This document shows positions 30,921 through 40,282 of a stretch of 64,000 nucleotides of DNA, in pieces. Positions within the stretch are counted from its first letter, which is position 1. Every line of letters starts with the position of its first letter. Made by a program: the position numbers and the translations under genes. The stretch is from the NCBI GenBank assembly GCA_947623955.1, contig CANQIP010000001.1:209516-273515 (forward strand). The letters are read 5' to 3'. Below the pieces are notes generated by a model, which saw only the letters and a program-made list of their open reading frames with translations, was not told where the DNA came from and made no database searches. Source of the stretch: an uncultured Clostridia bacterium (lineage in GTDB: Bacteria; Bacillota; Clostridia; UBA1381).

Positions 30921-31016
30921 GCAAGCGTAATAATGATAAGCCGCACCCTTGCGGGTTTATATGGTATCTTAACAAATTAACCATTTTTATATAATATAGG
31001 ACGGTGTTATTTATAA

Positions 31017-31931
31017 ATGAATAGAAAAAAGAAAAAGAGAGGGCGAACGGTACAGCGGGAACGTCGCATTTATCATGGTGAATATTTAGACGTTCATGTT
31101 TTCCCCGTGTTTCAGAAGCCGGGCAAGAGAGGAAAGAAACGGAACCCCTCAACAGAAGTGCAGCGATTATTAAATCAGAAATACAGAGAGGAACGTGTTA
31201 CATATCTCATACATTCAAATTTTGATGTAAGAGATATTGAGATTAAACTCGGTTTTGATGATGAACACTTACCCGAGTCGTATTCTGATTTTCAGCGAAT
31301 AATGCGTAATTTTATAAGAGCAGTGAAGCGTATGCGTGCAAAATACGGTTTAAAAGAAATGAAATACATATATGTCATTGAGCGCGGCAAAAGAAATGGG
31401 CGGTGGCACGCTCACATGATAACAAATGGAGCCGACGGCGAGGAAACTGTTTTAATAGGCTATGATGATGAGGGCAAGCCGATATATAGAAGTTATCGCA
31501 GTATGTTTGAGGAATTATGGGAAAAGTACGGCGGAACTAAAGCCCGCACATTCAGCCTTGATTTTAACGACGAGGGCTTGATCGGGTTATCAAAGTACAA
31601 GGTTAAGGAACCCGAAACTGAAATAGCAGAGATTGACGAAAAAGTTAGGCGCTGGGCGGCAAGCAAGAATTTAAACCCGCCGACGATCCCGAAAGACCGC
31701 GACGGATTTATAAGCCGTGACAGGACGCGTGAGATCCGCGAGGGCAAATATACCGAGCGCGATATTGAAAGATTGTACCCCGGCTACACCGTATCAATAA
31801 TTCAGCCGTTGTTAAATGAAGTCAACGAGGGCGAATATTTAACAATTCGATTGCGGAAAACACAAGCAAGCCGAATGACGAAAGAAATATTTACAGGTAC
31901 AAGAAATAGAAAGAACAGGAGGCGGCGGTAA
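31017..31931 (+). CDS. HUH-type rolling-circle replication protein
   Basis: 304 residues. The HUH metal-binding motif is GRWHAHMITN in the middle (residues ~128-137), after the strand YIYVIERGKRN. The candidate nucleophile Tyr is in LIGLSKYKVKEPE. A C-terminal region follows (ERDIERLYPGYTVS). It is a replication initiator that would nick a double-strand origin of a small phage or plasmid. The N-terminal ~60 residues are very basic. The next gene starts immediately after its stop. Confidence 0.65.
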   Translation: MNRKKKKRGRTVQRERRIYHGEYLDVHVFPVFQKPGKRGKKRNPSTEVQRLLNQKYREERVTYLIHSNFDVRDIEIKLGFDDEHLPESYSDFQRIMRNFIRAVKRMRAKYGLKEMKYIYVIERGKRNGRWHAHMITNGADGEETVLIGYDDEGKPIYRSYRSMFEELWEKYGGTKARTFSLDFNDEGLIGLSKYKVKEPETEIAEIDEKVRRWAASKNLNPPTIPKDRDGFISRDRTREIREGKYTERDIERLYPGYTVSIIQPLLNEVNEGEYLTIRLRKTQASRMTKEIFTGTRNRKNRRRR

Positions 31932-32078
31932 ATGATGATTGATAAAACAAAAATACTCCCCAGCGTTTTAATTGTCGTGCAACTCGGGGCGGCGCTGGCG
32001 TATATCCCCTCGCGCGACTGGCGCAAGGTTACATATTGGCTTGCCGCCGCAATTCTTAATGTGGTGGTGACGTTTTAA
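31932..32078 (+). CDS. 48-residue membrane peptide following the replication gene
   Basis: Start directly after the Rep stop, with GGAGGCGGCGG upstream. One hydrophobic segment (ILPSVLIVVQLGAALAYI) and a second shorter one (WLAAAILNVVVTF). Its stop overlaps the next ATG as TAATG. Role unknown. Confidence 0.5.
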   Translation: MMIDKTKILPSVLIVVQLGAALAYIPSRDWRKVTYWLAAAILNVVVTF

Positions 32079-32155
32079 TGCTTGAACTAAATAGATTTTA
32101 TAATATGGACTGCATTGTGGGTATGAAAGAATTTCCCGACGGCTATTTTGATTTA
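32078..32155 (+). pseudogene. N-terminus of a DNA adenine/cytosine-N4 methyltransferase
   Basis: LNRFYNMDCIVGMKEFPDGYFDL is the typical opening of phage N6/N4 DNA methyltransferases (NMDC..GM..FPD..FDL). After FDL, a DPPY motif should follow within a few residues, but here the frame enters a phage tail region (RLHIRGYMM). The break is at about 32155. Confidence 0.65.
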
Positions 32156-32176
32156 AGGCTACATATACGGGGGTAC

Positions 32177-32950
32177 ATGATGATTGATTATACTACGTCC
32201 GACATTCTTGCGACATTCCCCGCGGTGTTGCAAAATGATAAACAAATGGTTGCTATTGCAACAGCTATTGCAAATCAGCTTGTAAAAAGGCGTGAAGGCA
32301 TAAAAAACATTGAAATCTATACGCGAATTATGGATCTGCCGGAGGAGGTATGCGACACGCTTGCCGAAGCGTGGGGCGTAACGTGGTATGATTATAATTA
32401 CACGCTTGACACGAAGCGGCAGCTTATAGCGACAGCCAAAAGCGTAAAGCGTCACGCTGGTACCTCATGGGCGGTTGAAACTGTATTAAATGCAATTCAG
32501 CCGGGCTACACCGTTTCGGAATGGTACGAATACGGCGGCACGCGTAAGCATTTCAAAGTTTTATTTAACATTACCGACAACGAGCCTATGTTGTCACTTT
32601 CCGAAATACGAGCGGCAATCGAACGCGTAAGACGCGGCGGCAGTACGCTTGATACTATGTCATGGCTTATTCATATTGAGTGCGAGCCGGAAAGTGTCGG
32701 TATATACCTTGCCCGCTTAATATTGCGCTATGGTATACAAAATACCGAATATGAAACGACACCCACTCGTATTACGATCCGCACCGCCGTAGGTGAAGAA
32801 AGTAACACGAAAATCACCCGTTGTCATGGCGGACAACATTATTTTGACGGTGACTATGATTTTGACGGTCATATCAATTTTGACGGTACCATGACATATG
32901 ACGGGCAATTTAAGTTTGACGGCAACAGAGATTTTGTCGGCAATCTTTAA
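32177..32950 (+). CDS. Phage tail protein I-like baseplate protein
   Basis: 258 residues from ATG-ATG at 32177. The N-terminal ~180 residues (IDYTTSDILATFPAVLQNDK, IYTRIMDLPEEVCDTLAEAWGV, AIQPGYTVSEWYEYGG) match the P2 gpI/tail protein I family that joins baseplate and fibre. The C-terminus is a run of short FDG repeats (DYDFDGHINFDGTMTYDGQF), a fibre-like beta repeat. The start lies just after a DNA junction, so a few 5' codons may be missing. Confidence 0.6.
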   Translation: MMIDYTTSDILATFPAVLQNDKQMVAIATAIANQLVKRREGIKNIEIYTRIMDLPEEVCDTLAEAWGVTWYDYNYTLDTKRQLIATAKSVKRHAGTSWAVETVLNAIQPGYTVSEWYEYGGTRKHFKVLFNITDNEPMLSLSEIRAAIERVRRGGSTLDTMSWLIHIECEPESVGIYLARLILRYGIQNTEYETTPTRITIRTAVGEESNTKITRCHGGQHYFDGDYDFDGHINFDGTMTYDGQFKFDGNRDFVGNL

Positions 32951-32962
32951 GGGGGCGGACGC

Positions 32963-33540
32963 ATGGCAGAATTAACAGACGCAAGACGTACCATTCCGCA
33001 TTTTAATATTGGCGGCATTGACTGTACGACAGATCTTGAAAAACATCTTATTTCGGTGCAGCTCGTAGATGTAATGGAGGGCGAAAGCGACGACCTACAA
33101 ATTACACTCCGCGATAAAAACAGCATATTTAGCAATAATTGGTTTGGCACGAATAGCTCAAAAGGCAATGTTACAGACGGAGCCTCCGGCGGCGGTACCG
33201 TTTACACCGTAACAGCACGAAGCGGCTTAAATGTCAGATCAGCCGCAGTTGTTAGCAGTAACAATATAATCGGCACAATGCCGTATGGCACAACAATTAC
33301 CGTAACGGAAATTACTAACGGCTGGGGTAAGCATACATACAACGGCACTGTAGGGTACAGCTCAATGCAGTACCTCAAAGCGACAGAGGAAAAAACAGCC
33401 GTTGCGTCCAGCTCCGGCAACAGCGGTAAATATGCTATAGGCGATAAAATCACCGTAAACGGTCGCCCGCAATATACAAGTTATGGTGAGGGTTCGCCGG
33501 GTGCGACGCTTACAAACTACGAGGGAAGCGTAATTGTCCT
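32963..33540 (+). pseudogene. Baseplate hub protein (gpD/XkdQ-like) with SH3 insertion, truncated
   Basis: AAGGGGGCGGACGC precedes the start. Residues 1-60 (AELTDARRTIPHFNIGGIDC, GESDDLQITLRDK) are the opening of phage late-control D/XkdQ hub proteins. A bacterial SH3 domain follows (VYTVTARSGLNVRSAAVVSS, GTMPYGTTITVTE, GYSSMQYL), then a second SH3-like start (YAIGDKITVNGRPQY). The hub barrel that should follow is absent: similarity ends at YEGSVIVL near 33537. A cell-wall-binding SH3 in a hub could help penetration of the Gram-positive wall. Confidence 0.6.
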
Positions 33541-33555
33541 CATAATATTTGACCG

Positions 33556-33580
33556 AGCAACCTTGTTGCTCTTTTTGTCA
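33556..33580 (+). terminator. Intrinsic terminator
   Basis: GAGCAA and TTGCTC arms are followed by TTTTTG. The remaining ~260 bases up to 33841 are AT-rich and hold no gene that I can see. Confidence 0.6.
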
Positions 33581-33841
33581 TGCAATTTTCAATGTGCAAC
33601 TTACCTAACTATTTTTTTGAAAATTTTTTGTTTTTCCTCTTGACTTTTAATAGTTAGTCTTAAAATTTATGGGTTTAAATATTATACCATGAGTGTCGGA
33701 TATTTTCAATAAATAAAGGCGTCATTCCGACGCGGGCGGATGACGGCGGCGTGCAATAATTATCTTGCATATTGGCGGGGAATATGTTACAATAAAAATA
33801 ATATCAATTATTAAATAACGTGACAGGAAGGAGCATAAATT

Positions 33842-36800
33842 ATGAGGCACAATAAATTCATATGCGCCGTGACGGCGCTCGCTCTGACGCTCGGTATTTG
33901 CGGCTCGGTCATGCCGTTCTCGCCGACGGCGTACGCGGCGGGTAACACGGTGCGTCTCGACCCGTCCGAGGCGTCGCCGTTTAACGACGGCAAGTTTGAG
34001 GGCTGGGGCACGAGTATGGGCTGGTGGGGCAACCGTATCGGCTACAGCGATAAGATGTCGCAGCAGGCGGCGCATGATTTGTATTCCGAGGAAGGTCTCG
34101 GACTTGACATCGTGCGCTACAACGTTGGCGGCGGCGACAACCCGACGCACAATCACATAAACCGTTCGGACTCTAAGCTGCCGTGCTTTGCCGTTCCGCA
34201 GTACGAGGGTGGAGCGTATCAGGCGGAAGAGGGAGTGAACAAAGACGTTACCAATCTCAAAAAGGACGCAAACGGCGATGTAGTTTACACATGGGACTGG
34301 GATGCCGACAAAAATCAGGTAAATGTCCTCACAAATATAAAGGAACAAAATCCCAATGTTCATATTGAGGGCTACACAAACTCGCCTCCGTGGTTTATGA
34401 CTAAATCGCAATGCTCGTCGGGCGGCGACGATACGGCTGAAAACCTCGATCCGTCAAATTATGATGTGTTCGCGAACTTCCTCGTTGAGGTTACGAAGCA
34501 TATGAACAATGAGGGTCTGCATTTTGACAGCTACTCGCCGATGAACGAGCCTAATCCGAAGAGCAATTACTGGCGCGCATTGAGCAATAAGCAGGAGGGT
34601 AACCTTGTCGCGCAGGGCGCGAACCAGTCGGGACTTATAAAGGCGCTCAAAGACGCGTATACGGCGGCGGGTATAGACACGCTCGTGGCGGGACCCGATG
34701 AAACGGATCTCGGCTATACCGTAAGCTCTTATAACGCGCTTACCGAGGAGGGCAAGGCTGCTCTCGACAGAATAGACACTCACACCTACGGCGGCTCAGA
34801 CCGTGCGGGCGTGAAACGTATTGCGCAAGCCGCGGGCAAAAATCTCTGGATGAGTGAGGTTGACGGAAACTGGGATGGTTTTGGTCTGGCAAATCAGATT
34901 ATTACCGACCTCAACGGTATGCAGGCGTCGGCTTGGGTTATGTGGGATATTATCGACTCGCATAAGGATTCGGACTTTGTCGATCCGACAACGGGCAATA
35001 AAACAGAAGCCGAAAGAACTCTAAGCGTAACGGGTTCTATGTGGGGCGTGGGCATGGGTAACCACGACACCGAGGAGGTTGAATGGGCGAACAAGTATTA
35101 CGCCTACGGTCAGTTTACAAGGTACATAAACCCGGGCGACACGCTTATAGCGTCGTCGAACAGCACGCTCGCGGCGTACAACCGTGAGACGGGCGATATT
35201 AAGATCGTCGTAAACAACAGCGGTTCAGGTGATATTCCGTACACGTTCGACTTGTCGGCGTTCACGACGGTCGGCGATACCGTTAAGGAGATACGCTCGA
35301 ACAACGCGACGGGTGACGCGGCTGAGCATTGGGCGACAATCGAGAACGAGGCGACGCTTAACGGCAAAACTCTCACAACAACCGCGAAGGCGGGTACGAT
35401 TACGACATATGTAATAAGCGGCGCGAAAGGTTTTGACGATAAATACGCGATAATTACGGGCGGCGGCAGCGAAATAAACGTGAACGCGTCCGTTCAGCTT
35501 ACGCTTAAAACAAATATAGAGGGCAGCGTTACGTGGAAGGTTGACGACGACAGGGTCGCGTCGATTACGGACGGCGGACTGCTCACGGCAAACAAGAGCG
35601 GTACGGTTACAGTGTCGGCGACAGTCGGCGATTACACGGCTACAAGGGTGTTTGTAATACCGGCGTACAAGCTGTCGGGTACTCCATCGTGGGGCGACGC
35701 GTCGAACGCGCCGGCTGACAGCGCGGACTACCGCAAGGCTGCCGACAAGGATTTGACGACATATTTCGACGGCACACAGAACGGCTATGTTATGTACGAT
35801 TACGGCACGCCGTATAAGATAAATAAGGTACAGCTTGCGCCTCGTGACGGCTATGCCGCGCGTACGGTCGGCGGCAAGGTTCAGGGCTCGAACGACGCCA
35901 TTACATGGACGGATCTGTATACGGTCGCGGAGGCGCTTACCGAGGGTCAGTATACCGATGTGACGGAGTTTGCGAACACAAACGCGTACAGGTACTATCG
36001 TTACACTAACCCGACGACTATGACGAATATCGCCGAGTTCCTTATAGAGGGCGATTATCCGACGGGAATTACGATGTATTCGGCGACGGAGAAAGGTCTC
36101 GCGTACAGCTACAAGCTGCCGGAGGAGTACAGCGGCTGTGACGCGTATTTCGCGGTGCATGACGGAAACAGGTTAAAATACGCGTCGGCAAATCAGACGT
36201 CAGGCTCGGCGAGCGGCAACTTCTCAAATCTTGCTCCGAAACTGTACGTTTGGGACAGCATGGAGCCGAAGGGAATAATTACCGATATTTCAAAGGCGGT
36301 CGCGGACGAGCCGATAGTCAGCGATATAACCGGCTTTACCGATAATTTTGAAGGCAGTGAGAATATCTTTGGCGGCAAGCCGGGCGGTCTCGAGGACGGT
36401 AAAATCGTGTACGCGTCAGGTCTGGAGCGTTTCGGAAACGTGTTTATTCCCGCTAACACGACAGCCTCGGCAACGCTCGCGTCGCCGATAACGCTCGGTA
36501 AAAACCAGCTGTTCAGATTACAGTTCAACATGTTCGCGGGCTGGGAGGACAAGGGTAAGGATAACACGTTCGCGCTTAAGGACGCGGACGGAAATGAAAT
36601 TGTCGCTCTGTACCTCACGGGCGGCGGCTATAACTTAAATCAGCTCCGTATCGGCGGAGAGAATGTGCTTACGGGCACTCCCGTGTCGCAGAGCCGTTCG
36701 AACCCCGGTTCAAGCAAAGCCGGAGCAAACGGCTGGGACGGCGGCGGTCAGGCGTACAGAAACAATATGGGCTATAACAAGACGTGCGAAATCCTTATTG

Positions 36801-38782
36801 ACGGTGCGGGTAACGTAAGCGTGTCGCTTACGGGCGGTATGGCTGACACGACCGCAACGGGTACGCTCACGTCGCCGGTAAGCATTAAGTCAATGGAAAC
36901 GACGGGCGAGTGCAATTCGTCGAGAGGCAGAATTGTGTCGTATGACAATTTTGACGCGGACGTTATCACATATAAGGACGATTTTAAAGACCCGACGGTA
37001 GAGCCCACGCCCGAGCCGACAGATCCGCCGGTACTGCCCGCGGACAATACTCTTATAAGCCTCGACTTCAATGACGGCGACTTAAAGAGCGGCTCGACCT
37101 ACGGCAAGGCGGAGGCTGTCGGAACGGCTAAGTTTGCAACGGATGGCGATAAAAAGGTGCTGCAGCTTGACAATACGAACACCACCGCAATTAAGCTCAC
37201 CGACGCGAACGGTAACGGACTTTTGGCGGGACAGGATGAGATAACGGTTTCGTTCAAGGTTAAACCGACGACCGACGCAACATCGTGGTGGTTCTATTCT
37301 GCGCCGAACGATAACGCGCAGACATATCAGCAGGAGCATTACTTAGGCGCGATGAGCAATACCGCGCTGCATATAGAGCGTTATAACAACAGCGGCTCAC
37401 GCTCGACTGCGAACGACGGCACGATTAAGGTAAACGACTGGAACGATGTTATTATCTCGTTTGCGGAAGGTAAAACCGACTTATACGTAAACGGCGCTCT
37501 CGCGAGCAGCGTCAATTCGAGCGCTAAGCTTTCGGATATTCTCGGTACAAATCCCGTTGCGTATATAGGCAAGGCAAACTGGGTTAATGGCGAATTTGCG
37601 ACGGGTTATATCGACGATTTCAAAATCGTGAAGGGCGCTGTTCAGACGGTGCTTGACAAAATAAACTTGGGCGATTTGTCGGCGGTTAAGGAAAATTTGA
37701 CGCTGCCGACTGAGGGCGGTATCACGTGGACGTCCTCGAACACCGATGTAATATCGACAGAGGGCGTTGTGACGCGTCCCGACCAAACGACGACCGTTAA
37801 GCTTACGGCAAGCGTAACGGAAAACGGCGTGGCGTTCACAAGAACATTCGACGTTGTGGTCGTCGGAACAGAATCGTCGGCGTATTTGTTTACTCATTTC
37901 GTGGGTAACGAGTCGAGCGCGGACCATGAGCAGATTTATTTCTCGGTATCGCAGACGGGAACCTCATGGACGACGCTTAACGGCGGCAAGCCGGTGCTTA
38001 CGAGCAATGTCGGCGAGAAGGGCGTGAGAGATCCGTATATTCTGCGCGGCAAGGACGGCAAATTTTATATAATCGCGACGGATCTGAGCATCTACCACAA
38101 TAACGATTGGGGCAGGGCGCAGAGCGCAGGCTCACAAAGCATAGTCGTATGGGAAAGCAGCGACCTCGTTAATTGGAGCGATGCAAGGCTCGTAAAGGTG
38201 GCTGTTGACAACGCCGGCTGCACATGGGCTCCCGAGGCGGTGTATGATAAAGCCAAAGGAAAATATATGGTATTCTGGGCGTCACGTGTTTTGGATGACA
38301 ATTACGCTAAACAGCGAGTGTACAGAAGTTACACGTCAGACTTTAAGGAGTTCACCACGCCGGAGGTATATATCGAATCGGACGCGGACAATATCGACAC
38401 GACCATAGTAGAAGAAAACGACATGTACTACCGCTTTACAAAGGACGAGAGCAAAAAGTCGGTAACGATGATGAAATCGACGTCCCTCGACAGCGGCTGG
38501 ACGGATGTTGCAACGTATACGATAAACGGCGTTGCGGGAAATACCGTAACGGGCTACGAAGGCCCGACCATCTACAAAAACAACGACGGCGGCTGGACGC
38601 TGCTCCTTGACTATTATTCAAAGAGTCAGGGCTACAAGCCGTTTGTGACGGATGATTTGTCAAAGGGCGTATTTAAATCGGCTGCTGATTTCACGTTTGA
38701 CGCGACATACCGCCACGGCACGGTTATGCCGATAACGCAGGATGAATATGACGCGCTTATCGCAAAGTATCGCAATTCGTAA
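33842..38782 (+). CDS. Secreted GH30-GH43 arabinogalactan-type degradative enzyme
   Basis: 1646 residues; GGAAGGAGCATAAATT precedes the ATG. Domains by residue: signal peptide 1-33; GH30 (endo-beta-1,6-galactanase-like) ~36-515 with acid/base Glu236 in SPMNEPNP and nucleophile Glu339 in WMSEVDG; Ig-like (Big2) ~518-612; F5/8-type carbohydrate-binding domain ~615-760; a beta-rich region ~850-1050; a Pro/Thr linker; LamG-like domain ~1065-1265; Ig-like spacer ~1268-1340; GH43 ~1345-1640 (GEKGVRDPYILRGKDGKFYI, CTWAPEAVYD, YEGPTIYK). One chain thus combines an endo-galactanase-type and an exo-acting arabinan/galactan-type activity. No SLH or sortase signal, so it is probably released. Substrate assignment is inference from family. 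Confidence 0.85.
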   Translation: MRHNKFICAVTALALTLGICGSVMPFSPTAYAAGNTVRLDPSEASPFNDGKFEGWGTSMGWWGNRIGYSDKMSQQAAHDLYSEEGLGLDIVRYNVGGGDNPTHNHINRSDSKLPCFAVPQYEGGAYQAEEGVNKDVTNLKKDANGDVVYTWDWDADKNQVNVLTNIKEQNPNVHIEGYTNSPPWFMTKSQCSSGGDDTAENLDPSNYDVFANFLVEVTKHMNNEGLHFDSYSPMNEPNPKSNYWRALSNKQEGNLVAQGANQSGLIKALKDAYTAAGIDTLVAGPDETDLGYTVSSYNALTEEGKAALDRIDTHTYGGSDRAGVKRIAQAAGKNLWMSEVDGNWDGFGLANQIITDLNGMQASAWVMWDIIDSHKDSDFVDPTTGNKTEAERTLSVTGSMWGVGMGNHDTEEVEWANKYYAYGQFTRYINPGDTLIASSNSTLAAYNRETGDIKIVVNNSGSGDIPYTFDLSAFTTVGDTVKEIRSNNATGDAAEHWATIENEATLNGKTLTTTAKAGTITTYVISGAKGFDDKYAIITGGGSEINVNASVQLTLKTNIEGSVTWKVDDDRVASITDGGLLTANKSGTVTVSATVGDYTATRVFVIPAYKLSGTPSWGDASNAPADSADYRKAADKDLTTYFDGTQNGYVMYDYGTPYKINKVQLAPRDGYAARTVGGKVQGSNDAITWTDLYTVAEALTEGQYTDVTEFANTNAYRYYRYTNPTTMTNIAEFLIEGDYPTGITMYSATEKGLAYSYKLPEEYSGCDAYFAVHDGNRLKYASANQTSGSASGNFSNLAPKLYVWDSMEPKGIITDISKAVADEPIVSDITGFTDNFEGSENIFGGKPGGLEDGKIVYASGLERFGNVFIPANTTASATLASPITLGKNQLFRLQFNMFAGWEDKGKDNTFALKDADGNEIVALYLTGGGYNLNQLRIGGENVLTGTPVSQSRSNPGSSKAGANGWDGGGQAYRNNMGYNKTCEILIDGAGNVSVSLTGGMADTTATGTLTSPVSIKSMETTGECNSSRGRIVSYDNFDADVITYKDDFKDPTVEPTPEPTDPPVLPADNTLISLDFNDGDLKSGSTYGKAEAVGTAKFATDGDKKVLQLDNTNTTAIKLTDANGNGLLAGQDEITVSFKVKPTTDATSWWFYSAPNDNAQTYQQEHYLGAMSNTALHIERYNNSGSRSTANDGTIKVNDWNDVIISFAEGKTDLYVNGALASSVNSSAKLSDILGTNPVAYIGKANWVNGEFATGYIDDFKIVKGAVQTVLDKINLGDLSAVKENLTLPTEGGITWTSSNTDVISTEGVVTRPDQTTTVKLTASVTENGVAFTRTFDVVVVGTESSAYLFTHFVGNESSADHEQIYFSVSQTGTSWTTLNGGKPVLTSNVGEKGVRDPYILRGKDGKFYIIATDLSIYHNNDWGRAQSAGSQSIVVWESSDLVNWSDARLVKVAVDNAGCTWAPEAVYDKAKGKYMVFWASRVLDDNYAKQRVYRSYTSDFKEFTTPEVYIESDADNIDTTIVEENDMYYRFTKDESKKSVTMMKSTSLDSGWTDVATYTINGVAGNTVTGYEGPTIYKNNDGGWTLLLDYYSKSQGYKPFVTDDLSKGVFKSAADFTFDATYRHGTVMPITQDEYDALIAKYRNS

Positions 38783-38789
38783 AAAATCG

Positions 38790-38818
38790 TTGACAAACCG
38801 ATAAAAATAGTGTATTAT
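38790..38818 (+). promoter_or_regulatory. tRNA-Ala promoter
   Basis: TTGACA (38790-38795), 17 bases, TATTAT (38813-38818). Confidence 0.75.
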
Positions 38819-38847
38819 ATATATGTTCGCCCGTCGGGCGGACATAC

Positions 38848-38923
38848 GGGGGTGTAGCTCAGCTGGGAGAGCGCTTGCTTCGCATGTAAGAGGTCAGGGG
38901 TTCGATTCCCCTCATCTCCACCA
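38848..38923 (+). tRNA. tRNA-Ala(CGC)
   Basis: The acceptor GGGGGTG pairs with CATCTCC, ACCA end. Anticodon CGC in CTTGCTTCGCATGTAAG. T loop GGTTCGATTCC. An integrase gene begins its 3' end 22 bases away, so this tRNA is a likely attachment site. Confidence 0.93.
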
Positions 38924-38930
38924 GAGTACA

Positions 38931-38967
38931 AACAAATCGCATATTTATGCGGTTTGTTTTTCTGTAT
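38931..38967. terminator. Bidirectional terminator between tRNA-Ala and integrase
   Basis: AAACAAATCGCATA and TATGCGGTTTGTTT arms with one G-T pair, T-run on both strands. Confidence 0.65.
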
Positions 38968-40156
38968 ACACGTTTTTTACACGTAATTTATATCTTTTTT
39001 TGGTTTTGCCTATCATATTCAGTACCGATACGGCTCTGTCCTCTTCTTTAGGGTATAGGTGCGAATAGGTATTCCATGTCATTTCAACTTTGGAATGTCC
39101 GAGGCGGCGAGCGATTTCCTGTATATTGATGCCATAGTGTGCCAAATACGACGCGTGGCTATGTCTGAAATCGTGTATGCGAATTTTCTTCAATCCTGCC
39201 ACGGATGCGTATTTTTGGTTACGTTTCTCGACTGTGCTGTCACGTAAGCATTTAACGCCGCCGCATATCCGCCAGTCGTCCGAAAATCCGTCCAAAGTTT
39301 TAAGACGGTTATAATGCTCGGTCAAAACGTCTTTTAGCGGCAGAGGTATTTGTATATCACGAACGGAGCTTTTATTTTTCGGCGGCGTTTCGCGGTCGCC
39401 GCCCTTTAGCTTTTGCGCGATACTGCGCGTTACGTAGATTGTGTTATCCGATATATCCGTCCACTTCAACGCGTGTATTTCGCCCTTGCGCATACCTGTG
39501 TAAAACGCAACATTGAAAAAAACATAGAAATTCCACTCGTAAAGGCTGCCGGATACTTGTTCCGATTGCTCGGCTTGTTCGCGTGCGGCGGCAATGAATT
39601 TCAAAAACTCGTCCGCCGTATAAAAATCCATATCATGCTTGACGGCGTTAGCATCCTTGAAATTCCCCAGTTTTGAAAGCGGATTTTTGTCGATGTACTC
39701 CATTTTGACAGCATAGTTTAACACAGACCGAAACGACGAAAACAGTTTTTGCTTGTACGATAACGACAGCGGCTCATGTTTTGCGGTTTGCAGTTCCTCA
39801 ATATATGTTTTCCACCGTTGGAGCTGCGGCACGGTCAGCTTTGATAGACGCGTCGAGTTGAAAAAAGGGATAACATAGCTGTTCAGATGTCTTGCTTGCT
39901 TGTCTAAGGTACTTTCGCGGATCTCGTTCCTTTTAACACGTATGTACTCGTCGCACAGGTCGGCGACTGTAATTTTATTTCCCGTTTCTTCCTTTAGGTC
40001 GCGCATGAGGCGGCTCTCAAGTTCTCTTGCGGCGTCCTTGCCGTAGGCTACGCGGTCGAGCTGCTTTTGCACGCCGAGGTTATCCGTGTAGTTTATCCTG
40101 ACGCGGTATTTCTGTAAACCGTCCTTTTTTTTGCCGTCCATTTTATAAATCGGCAT
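38945..40156 (-). CDS. Tyrosine integrase of the tRNA-Ala-linked element
   Basis: 403 residues; AAAGGAGTGTTATTTTT precedes the ATG. AP2-like N-terminal domain (KYRVRINYTDNLGVQKQLDRV), SAM-like domain (TVADLCDEYIRVKRNEIRESTLDKQ) and catalytic set Arg in TGMRKGEIHALKW, IHDFRHSHASYL, LGHSKVEMTWNTYSHL. It is the third tRNA-linked integrase in the window. The end of its element cannot be placed: no second tRNA-Ala copy was seen to the right. Confidence 0.85.
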   Translation of the reverse strand: MPIYKMDGKKKDGLQKYRVRINYTDNLGVQKQLDRVAYGKDAARELESRLMRDLKEETGNKITVADLCDEYIRVKRNEIRESTLDKQARHLNSYVIPFFNSTRLSKLTVPQLQRWKTYIEELQTAKHEPLSLSYKQKLFSSFRSVLNYAVKMEYIDKNPLSKLGNFKDANAVKHDMDFYTADEFLKFIAAAREQAEQSEQVSGSLYEWNFYVFFNVAFYTGMRKGEIHALKWTDISDNTIYVTRSIAQKLKGGDRETPPKNKSSVRDIQIPLPLKDVLTEHYNRLKTLDGFSDDWRICGGVKCLRDSTVEKRNQKYASVAGLKKIRIHDFRHSHASYLAHYGINIQEIARRLGHSKVEMTWNTYSHLYPKEEDRAVSVLNMIGKTKKRYKLRVKNVYTEKQTA

Positions 40157-40175
40157 AAAAATAACACTCCTTTAC

Positions 40176-40204
40176 TTGATTTTTTCGGAGTGCTATGGTA
40201 TAAT
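40176..40204 (+). promoter_or_regulatory. Promoter overlapping a 16-base inverted repeat
   Basis: TTGATT (40176-40181), 17 bases, TATAAT (40199-40204). GAGTGCTATGGTATAA here and TTATACCATAACACTC at ~40220-40235 form an inverted repeat with one mismatch, probably an operator. Confidence 0.55.
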
Positions 40205-40210
40205 TGACTT

Positions 40211-40282
40211 GTTCAAGGTGTTATACCATAACACTCTATTTCAATTCCTCGACCGTTGGCGCGGTCGGGGGATTTTTTATCT
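40211..40282 (+). ncRNA. Putative ~70-nt RNA between integrase and HicB
   Basis: It has a near-consensus promoter and a CGACCG/CGGTCG hairpin followed by GGGGATTTTTT. There is no open frame. It is divergent from the integrase gene and convergent with the hicB gene. Confidence 0.4.

Noticed and set aside
34183..38663. Long reverse-strand frames under the GH30-GH43 gene, some over 140 codons.
   Set aside because: They are shadows of a GC-rich, codon-biased gene and show no protein-like motifs.
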